The notes under the pieces are model-generated. The model was not told the DNA's origin. It saw only the letters and a program-made list of their open reading frames with translations, and did not search any database. The position numbers and the translations under genes are program-made. From Tidjanibacter sp. (GTDB lineage: Bacteria > Bacteroidota > Bacteroidia > Bacteroidales > Rikenellaceae): DNA of 11,437 bases. The stretch covers positions 1 to 11,437 of the forward strand of contig JAGBYS010000252.1 in assembly GCA_017628675.1 (NCBI GenBank), read 5' to 3'. Below are positions 6,253-11,437 of this stretch, piece by piece. Position 1 is the first letter of the stretch; the number at the start of each line of letters is the position of its first letter.

Positions 6253-7623
6253 CTATGCTAAGTATTTGTTCCTCAACACCTCGGCTACCTTGTCGCACTC
6301 GCGGTCGATGTCGCCTGCACCAAAGGTCACAACAACATCCGTATCCATCTGGGCGATTCTCTCGGCAAGTTCCGCCTTGGGAACAATCTCGCAGGGGGCG
6401 GTGATGCTGGCCATCAGCATCTGGCTTGTCACACCCTCAATGGGGAGCTCCCTGGCGGGATAGATGGGCAGTAGCAACACCTTGTCGGCCAGCGACAAAG
6501 CCCTACTGAATTCGGGTGCGAAGTCGCGTGTGCGGGTGTAGAGGTGGGGCTGGAACGCCACGGTGAGTTTGCGAGCGGGGAACATACCTCTGATGGAGCG
6601 TATGGCCGCCTCCAACTCCCTGGGGTGGTGGGCATAGTCGTCGATGTAGACCACCTCGGGGGTGTTGATGTAGCACTCGAAGCGGCGTTTGATGCCGCTG
6701 AACTCCTCCAGAGCGCTCTTGAGTCCCTGCTCGTCGAAGTCGCCTGCTGCCCAGAGGGCCGCAATGGCTGCCACAGCATTCTCTACATTGATCTCGCCAC
6801 CCACGCCGAGTCGGCAGTCGCTGATGGTGCGATCGGGGCATACTACATCGAAGCGGAATGTGCCGTCGCCCACGGGCCTCAGACCGAGGGTGTGGAAGTC
6901 GGCCTCGGGGGCGGTGAGGTCGTAGGTGTAGGTGGTGATGTGTTTATTGTTATGTTCGATGTTAAGTCCCAGGTGCTCAATCAGAACGCCTCCCTCCACG
7001 ATGCGCTCCACAAACTCGCCAAAGGCTCGGCGCATCTGCTCGTGGGTGCCGTAGATGTCCAGGTGGTCGGCGTCGGTGCTGGTCACCACAGCGATGGTGG
7101 GCCTTAGGCGCAGGAACGAGCGGTCGAACTCGTCGGCCTCCACCGTCATCCTGTCGCCACCGCCAAGCAGCAGGTTGCTGCCGAAATTCTTGGAGATACC
7201 TCCCAGGAAGGCGTTGCCGGCCCCCGTCGAGCGGAGTGTTATCCACGAAGTGAGGGTGGTGGTTGTGGTTTTGCCGTGGGTACCCGCAATGGCGGTAGTA
7301 CGCTTGCCGGCCGTCAGGTGCCCGAGTGCCTCGGAACGCTTGACAACCTCGAAGCCCTCCTCGAAGAAGTAGCAGAGCTCCGAGTGGTCGGAGGGTATCG
7401 CGGGCGTATATATAACTAATGTATTATCCTTGTCGCGCCACGCCTGACCAATCAGGGCCACGCTATCCTCATAGTGGATCTCGGCACCCTCGGCCTCGAG
7501 TTGTGCGGTTAGGGGTGAGGGTGTGCGGTCGTAGCCTGCAACCTTGGCGCCCTCGTGCAGAAAGTAGCGGGCAATGGCACTCATACCAATGCCACCGATA
7601 CCTACAAAATATACATTCTTCAT
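6253..7623 (-). CDS. murC: UDP-N-acetylmuramate--L-alanine ligase MurC
   Basis: Cytoplasmic ATP-dependent ligase that adds L-alanine to UDP-N-acetylmuramic acid, the first amino acid of the peptidoglycan stem. It is 456 residues, the usual length. N-terminal UDP-sugar domain with the glycine-rich VGIGGIGMSAIA (7-18); ATP P-loop GTHGKTTTTTL (114-124); central domain with FLGGISKNF (139-147), EADEFDRSFL (162-171) and TSTDADHLDIYG (181-192); GGEINVENAVAAIAAL (275-290). The C-terminal ligase domain has IDDYAHHP (327-334), FQPHLYTRTRDF (357-368) and a final FGAGDID (434-440). The Asp-rich YAHHP and the YTR motif separate it from Mpl and from the other Mur ligases. The ATG at 7623 lies 30 bases after the murG stop, inside the operon. 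murB and ddl, which sit between murC and ftsQ in proteobacteria, are absent here. Nothing is broken. Confidence 0.98.
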   Translation of the reverse strand: MKNVYFVGIGGIGMSAIARYFLHEGAKVAGYDRTPSPLTAQLEAEGAEIHYEDSVALIGQAWRDKDNTLVIYTPAIPSDHSELCYFFEEGFEVVKRSEALGHLTAGKRTTAIAGTHGKTTTTTLTSWITLRSTGAGNAFLGGISKNFGSNLLLGGGDRMTVEADEFDRSFLRLRPTIAVVTSTDADHLDIYGTHEQMRRAFGEFVERIVEGGVLIEHLGLNIEHNNKHITTYTYDLTAPEADFHTLGLRPVGDGTFRFDVVCPDRTISDCRLGVGGEINVENAVAAIAALWAAGDFDEQGLKSALEEFSGIKRRFECYINTPEVVYIDDYAHHPRELEAAIRSIRGMFPARKLTVAFQPHLYTRTRDFAPEFSRALSLADKVLLLPIYPARELPIEGVTSQMLMASITAPCEIVPKAELAERIAQMDTDVVVTFGAGDIDRECDKVAEVLRNKYLA

Positions 7624-7626
7624 CTA

Positions 7627-7639
7627 TTTTTCTATCTTT
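7627..7639 (-). repeat. Leader motif AAAGATAGAAAAA, copy 1 (upstream of murC)
   Basis: A 13-base motif 3 bases before the murC ATG, identical to the one in front of ftsW (10174-10186). Just upstream of it the spacer also holds the near-tandem AAGGCTAAAGGCTTAAAG. Probably an A-rich initiation leader. Confidence 0.35.
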
Positions 7640-7653
7640 AAGCCTTTAGCCTT

Positions 7654-8775
7654 TTAGTGTCTACGGTCAATTTTCAACTCCTCGAGTATTATTTTGGCAA
7701 CTCGGTCGGCCGAGTCGTCGATGGCCAGCGCGAGGATGTTCTCCCTCAGCGAGCCAAGGCCCTCGGTGTCTGATATCATCTGGTCTACGACCTCGAAGGT
7801 TTTTGCTATGGCCTCGGTGTCCTTTACGATTCTGGCTGCGCCCTTATTCACCAGAGCCATTGCGTTGTGGGTCTGATGGTCCTCTGCCACATTGGGCGAT
7901 GGGATGAAGAGGGTGGGCTTACCCACAAGGCACAACTCGCTCACCGAGCAGGCGCCACTACGAGAGATGACCACCGTGGCGGCCTCGTAGGCGTAGTCCA
8001 TACGGTCGATAAATGCGCCCCTCCAGACACCCGTCATATTCCTCTGGCGGCAGAACTCCTCCATCTCCTTGTCGTAGTACTTGCCGTTCTGCCAGATGAC
8101 CTCAATCTTGCCCTCGGCCACGATGCGGTCCAGGTGGGCCTTCATAACTTCGTTCATTGTGCGTGAGCCGAGCGAGCCACCCACAACCAGCACCACAGGC
8201 TTTGTGCCCGAGAGTCCGAAGTGTGCAAGGGCTGCCGAGCGGTCCACCTCGCCACCGAAACTACCCCTCAGGGGGTTACCCGTGTGGATAATCTTCTCGG
8301 CGGGGAAGAAACGTTCCATATTGTCGTATGCCACACATATCTTGCGAGCCTTCTTGGCCAGGAGTTTGTTGGTAACGCCGGCAAAGGAGTTCTGCTCCTG
8401 CAGAATGGTGGGGATGCCCATACGCTGTGCGGCCTTCAGTATGGGGCCACTCGCATAGCCGCCAAAGCCCACGGCCACATCGGCTCCAAACTCCCTGAGG
8501 GTGCGCCCTGCAAGCCTCATACTGCGCAGCACCTTGAAGGGGAGTGCCAGGTTGGAGAGTGAGAGGCTGCGTTTGAGGCCCACCACAGGCAGTCCCACAA
8601 TCTTATAGCCCAGAGCGGGCACCTTCTCCATCTCCATCTTGCCTTCGGCTCCCACGAAAAGAATCTCCACATCCTCGCCCAGAGCCCTCTTGAGGGCCTC
8701 GGCTGTGGCTACTGCGGGGTAGATGTGGCCACCTGTGCCACCGCCGCTAAGAACTATTTTTACTCTCTTTGCCAT
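7654..8775 (-). CDS. murG: MurG, lipid II-forming N-acetylglucosamine transferase
   Basis: Peripheral inner membrane glycosyltransferase (GT28, GT-B fold) that transfers GlcNAc from UDP-GlcNAc to lipid I, giving lipid II. It is 373 residues, close to the family norm. N-terminal acceptor domain: G-loop GGGTGGHIYPA (11-21) with the catalytic-site His17, GFGGYASGP (103-111), and QEQNSFAGVTNK (126-137). C-terminal donor domain: second glycine loop VVGGSLGSRTMN (197-208), SRSGACSVSEL (271-281) and PSPNVAEDHQTHNA (292-305), which contacts UDP-GlcNAc. The ATG at 8775 is preceded by an A-rich leader containing AT repeats, with no clear Shine-Dalgarno. The gene follows the ftsW stop by 40 bases and precedes murC by 30 bases, the standard ftsW-murG-murC order. 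The sequence looks complete and functional. Confidence 0.98.
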   Translation of the reverse strand: MAKRVKIVLSGGGTGGHIYPAVATAEALKRALGEDVEILFVGAEGKMEMEKVPALGYKIVGLPVVGLKRSLSLSNLALPFKVLRSMRLAGRTLREFGADVAVGFGGYASGPILKAAQRMGIPTILQEQNSFAGVTNKLLAKKARKICVAYDNMERFFPAEKIIHTGNPLRGSFGGEVDRSAALAHFGLSGTKPVVLVVGGSLGSRTMNEVMKAHLDRIVAEGKIEVIWQNGKYYDKEMEEFCRQRNMTGVWRGAFIDRMDYAYEAATVVISRSGACSVSELCLVGKPTLFIPSPNVAEDHQTHNAMALVNKGAARIVKDTEAIAKTFEVVDQMISDTEGLGSLRENILALAIDDSADRVAKIILEELKIDRRH

Positions 8776-8790
8776 AGTTATATATATCTC

Positions 8791-8804
8791 TCTGTTTTCT
8801 CTTG
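8791..8804 (-). repeat. Leader motif CAAGAGAAAACAGA, copy 2 (upstream of murG)
   Basis: Exact second copy of the motif at 6227-6240, located 15 bases before the murG ATG. It is followed by GAGATATATATA, giving an unusual AT alternation directly before the start codon. The exact match between two non-coding spacers in a GC-rich region is the reason for listing it. Confidence 0.4.
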
Positions 8805-8815
8805 TTTGATTGTTT

Positions 8816-10156
8816 CTATCTCTCCCTTTTCTGAATTTGTGATTGCTCCTTGAGCTGTTTCTCCATCTCCTCCTGCTCGGCCTTGGCGCTCACGCTCATC
8901 AGCACACCGAGCATCGTGAGGGTGACAAGCAGCGACGAGCCACCATTACTGATGATGGGCAGCTGCTGACCCGTCAGCGGGAAGAGCGACACGGAGACGA
9001 GCATATGCAGGAAGGCCTGCAGAACGATGGTTGTGCCTATGCCGAGCACCATAAGGCCCGGGAAGGCCGTACCGCACTTGAGGAATATCTCCATCGAGCG
9101 GTAGAAGATCAGCAGGAAGGCGAAGATTATCACCAGGCCGCCAAATATCAGACCGTACTCCTCAATGATGAAGGCGAAGACCATATCCGTGTCCGACTCC
9201 GAGAGGCTTCGGTTGGCGCTCTGTCCGGGGCCCTTGCCAATCAGACCACCCGAGGCAATCGAGAGCTTCGAGTAGAGGGTCTGGTCGTGTTCCTGACTTA
9301 TAATTGTCTTTCCATCCTTGGCGTAGGTTGTGTGGCGTTTGTAGTACTCGAGCGTATCCTTCTCACCCACCAGCACCGACTTGGTAATCACATCGGGGGT
9401 CCAGTTCTCCAGTCGGCTCACGGCCGTGTCGCCACGGTGGCCCATATCTACGGCCTTATAGACGCTGATGGCCAGCAGTCCCAGTGTGGCACCCGTCACG
9501 CAAATCTTCACCAGATCGCTTATGTGCACCCTGCTGAGGAACATCATTGCCAGGCACGAGAGGGCGATGATGAGCGTTGTGGAGTTGCTGAAGATGATGG
9601 TTATGGCGCAGCAAATGGCAATGGGTGTCAGGATGGGCAGCGAGTGGTCCATAATGATGTCCACCTGCTTCTGGCGATTTTTCTTCCACTCTTTGGGCGA
9701 GAAACTCGGCATTATGCGCAGACGGTCCATCCTCTTCTGTCGGGTCGATAGTTGGCGTGCCAGCAGTATGACGGTGGCGAACTTCAGCAGCTCGAAGGGC
9801 TGGAATGTGAAGATCTTCAGGTCCAGACCTCGGGCCGCACCGTTACCCTTGTTGAGCACAACCATCAGCAGTGTCGCACCCATCGAGAAGATGTAGAAGG
9901 CGAAGGCCCACTTCTTGTATGTGTTCACGCTGAATAGGCGTGCCGCAAAGAAGCCCGTCATACCCAAGCAGATGAACAGCAGGTGCATAATGAGCTTCTG
10001 GTTGGCCTTGCTGGCAGCCTCGTAGGCCATATTGGAGTAGACCACAAAGATGGAGTAGACCAGGAGGGTGATTATCACCACCCACATAATCTTGTCGCCG
10101 GCGAATATGCGGCTTGCAGCCCCATCTTTGGGCATATAGTCTGCTCGTTTAGACAT
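8816..10156 (-). CDS. ftsW: FtsW-type SEDS septal peptidoglycan polymerase, divergent
   Basis: Integral membrane glycosyltransferase of the SEDS family, expected to polymerise lipid II at the septum with a class B PBP. It is 446 residues with about ten hydrophobic segments between residue 22 and 422 and a charged Glu/Gln/Lys tail. Family landmarks: NGAARGLDLKIFTFQPFELLK spans 105-125 (the usual GARRW part is eroded), SIASGGLIGKGPG (299-311), SESDTDMVFAFIIEEYG (319-335) with Asp324 aligning to the essential SEDS aspartate, and GQQLPIISNGGSSLLV (396-411). The QPDLGT-like motif of other FtsW proteins is replaced by FSNSTTLII near 189-197. Two loops are long: a basic cytoplasmic one (about 135-168) and an extracytoplasmic one (about 248-292). 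Position between murD and murG supports FtsW rather than RodA. The ATG at 10156 follows murD by 30 bases. Confidence 0.94.
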   Translation of the reverse strand: MSKRADYMPKDGAASRIFAGDKIMWVVIITLLVYSIFVVYSNMAYEAASKANQKLIMHLLFICLGMTGFFAARLFSVNTYKKWAFAFYIFSMGATLLMVVLNKGNGAARGLDLKIFTFQPFELLKFATVILLARQLSTRQKRMDRLRIMPSFSPKEWKKNRQKQVDIIMDHSLPILTPIAICCAITIIFSNSTTLIIALSCLAMMFLSRVHISDLVKICVTGATLGLLAISVYKAVDMGHRGDTAVSRLENWTPDVITKSVLVGEKDTLEYYKRHTTYAKDGKTIISQEHDQTLYSKLSIASGGLIGKGPGQSANRSLSESDTDMVFAFIIEEYGLIFGGLVIIFAFLLIFYRSMEIFLKCGTAFPGLMVLGIGTTIVLQAFLHMLVSVSLFPLTGQQLPIISNGGSSLLVTLTMLGVLMSVSAKAEQEEMEKQLKEQSQIQKRER

Positions 10157-10173
10157 CGTTCTTAGAGATGTTG

Positions 10174-10186
10174 TTTTTCTATCTTT
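10174..10186 (-). repeat. Leader motif AAAGATAGAAAAA, copy 2 (upstream of ftsW)
   Basis: Exact second copy of the motif before murC, here starting immediately after the murD stop codon and 17 bases before the ftsW ATG. The different distance to the start codon argues against a strict ribosome-binding role and for a loosely placed A-rich enhancer or coincidence. Confidence 0.35.
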
Positions 10187-11437
10187 TTATCTGTTTTTGA
10201 GTTTCAGCACTCGTGCCTTAAAGAGGCGACCGCGCTCCTCGTAGTTGCGGAACAGGTCGAAGCTCGCACACGCAGGCGAGAGCAGCACCGTGTCGCCACT
10301 CTGGGCCACCTGGCGGCATACCTCCACAGCCTCCTCCAGAGAGGAGGTGTTGTAGACGGGCACCACGCCGCTGAAGTTGTCGATGAGCTTGGTGTTATTG
10401 AGGCCCATACACACAAGTGCCTTGACCTTCTTGCCCACGAACTCCATCAGGGGCTCATAGTCGTTGCCCTTGTCTGTGCCGCCGGCAATCCACACCGTGG
10501 GCCTCTGCATACTTTCCAGAGCGTACCACACCGAATCCACATTAGTGGCCTTCGAGTCGTTTATCCACTCCACGCCATCAATCTCGCAGATCCTCTCGAG
10601 GCGGTGCTCGACACCCTCAAAGGAGTAGAGGGTGCGGAGGATATCCTCCTCGGCCACACCTGCAGCCAGAGCCGCATAGGTGGCAGCCATTGCGTTGTAG
10701 GCGTTGTGGAGGCCCTTGATTTGGAGCCTGTCGAGGTTGATTGCCACCTCGCGTCCCTCGAAGGTGATGCGGGCCATATTGCCCGAGATGTTAGCCTTCG
10801 AGAAGGGGAGTTGTGTGGCTGCGGGGCAGAGTTTTGCCACCTCGGCGAGTATCACCTTGTCGTCGCCCGAGTAGATGAAGTGGTCCTCGGGGCGCTGACC
10901 CTGAGTGATGCGCATCTTGCTGTCCACATAATTCTGGAAGTTGTAGCCGTAGCGGTCCAGGTGGTCGGGGGTGATATTCATAAGCACACCCACATCGGCC
11001 CTGAAGTCGTAGCAGCCGTCTAGCTGGAAGCTGCTCAGCTCCAGCACATACCACTCCCTGTCGTTCTTGGCCACCGTCAGTGCGTAGCTCTCTCCGATGT
11101 TGCCACCCACGGCCACATCCATTCCCGCATCGGCGAGGATGCGGTGGGTGAGGGTAGTGGTGGTAGTCTTGCCATTGGAGCCGGTGATGCAGATGGTCTT
11201 ACCCTTACTGAAGGGGTAGGCAAACTCAATCTCGCTCACAATTTCGACACCCTTCTCCCTGAGAGCCTTTACGATGGGGGCCTTCTCGGGGATGCCGGGG
11301 CTCTTGATGACAAGGTCGGCCTCGAGGATGCGCTCGGTGGTGTGACCACCCTCCTCAAACTCGATGCCCTCTGCCACGCGCAGCTGGCGGTAGTTGTCGC
11401 TGAGCTGTCCGAAGTCGCTCAGGCAGGTGTCGAAGCC
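10187..11437 (-). CDS. murD: UDP-N-acetylmuramoylalanine--D-glutamate ligase MurD (partial, 5' end outside window)
   Basis: Cytoplasmic ATP-dependent ligase adding D-glutamate to UDP-MurNAc-L-Ala. The frame stays open to the window edge, so 416 residues are visible and about 20-30 N-terminal residues (the first strand and glycine loop of the UDP-binding domain) are missing. Numbering from the edge: SDFGQLSDNY (7-16), EEGGHT (28-33), KSPGIP (45-50), P-loop ITGSNGKTTTTTL (84-96), LELSSFQL (132-139), NITPDHLDRYG (154-164), KGLHNAYNAMAA (241-252), and HRLERICEIDGVEWINDSKA, which spans 278-297. AGGTDKGNDY (318-327) and LSPACASFDLFRNYEERG (386-403) complete the pattern. The SKATN and LSPACASFDLF motifs mark MurD specifically among Mur ligases. 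It is the most upstream gene seen; an upstream mraY is expected from known cluster order but is not in the window. Confidence 0.97.
   Translation of the reverse strand, partial: GFDTCLSDFGQLSDNYRQLRVAEGIEFEEGGHTTERILEADLVIKSPGIPEKAPIVKALREKGVEIVSEIEFAYPFSKGKTICITGSNGKTTTTTLTHRILADAGMDVAVGGNIGESYALTVAKNDREWYVLELSSFQLDGCYDFRADVGVLMNITPDHLDRYGYNFQNYVDSKMRITQGQRPEDHFIYSGDDKVILAEVAKLCPAATQLPFSKANISGNMARITFEGREVAINLDRLQIKGLHNAYNAMAATYAALAAGVAEEDILRTLYSFEGVEHRLERICEIDGVEWINDSKATNVDSVWYALESMQRPTVWIAGGTDKGNDYEPLMEFVGKKVKALVCMGLNNTKLIDNFSGVVPVYNTSSLEEAVEVCRQVAQSGDTVLLSPACASFDLFRNYEERGRLFKARVLKLKNR

Noticed and set aside
8843..9751. 302-codon plus-strand frame opposite ftsW, rich in His, Gln and Glu.
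   Set aside because: Shadow of ftsW, whose minus-strand protein has clear SEDS motifs and membrane segments; the antisense product has no recognisable domain.
10330..10347. GC-rich 7-bp stem with a 4-base loop (CCTCCTC ... GAGGAGG).
   Set aside because: It falls within murD coding for Ser-Ser-Leu-Glu-Glu, where repeated GAG/CTC codons easily give such complementarity. It has no U-tract and no regulatory position.
6253..11437. Possible duplication, because MurC and MurD share near-identical P-loops (GTHGKTTTTTL and GSNGKTTTTTL).
   Set aside because: Expected paralogy of Mur ligases; the rest of the two proteins differs and each has its own specific motifs.

Overview
The window is one uninterrupted run of ten genes, all on the minus strand, and it is the 3' two-thirds of a division and cell wall (dcw) cluster of a Bacteroidota bacterium. 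Reading in the direction of transcription (from high to low coordinates) the order is murD (5' end cut off by the window edge), ftsW, murG, murC, ftsQ, ftsA, ftsZ, a GldE-like CNNM/CBS membrane protein, a 4'-phosphopantetheinyl transferase, and ung (3' part cut off by the window edge). Gaps between genes are only 6 to 60 bases. I see no internal terminator, no convincing promoter, no RNA gene, no mobile element and no CRISPR. No stretch over 300 bases lacks a gene.

The assignment to Bacteroidota (probably Bacteroidales; a Rikenellaceae/Alistipes-like organism is a guess from protein style and moderately high GC) rests on four things. The GldE-type protein is characteristic of the phylum. The FtsW and FtsZ sequences are divergent. 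murB and ddl are absent between murC and ftsQ. The leaders are A-rich with little Shine-Dalgarno character, while the coding regions are clearly more GC-rich.

Functionally, MurD and MurC make the peptidoglycan precursor in the cytoplasm. MurG converts lipid I to lipid II at the membrane. FtsW is the SEDS glycan polymerase of the septum. FtsQ is part of the divisome regulatory complex, FtsA anchors FtsZ to the membrane, and FtsZ forms the ring. The three tail genes are not classical dcw members but look co-transcribed with ftsZ: the gldE start lies 6 bases after the ftsZ stop.

This is mostly an ordinary, conserved locus. The most interesting part is ftsQ. It carries a roughly 100-residue charged coiled-coil insertion that the family normally lacks. 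At the end of that insertion there is an in-frame A-AAA-AAG run, followed 3 bases later by a perfect 22-bp AT-rich palindrome. This has the layout of a programmed -1 frameshift site and would give a truncated FtsQ. Other points worth a look are the enlarged and degenerate loops of FtsW, the shortened loop before the GTP-contacting T3 segment of FtsZ, the internal position of the FtsZ conserved C-terminal peptide, and identical short A-rich motifs repeated in several leaders.
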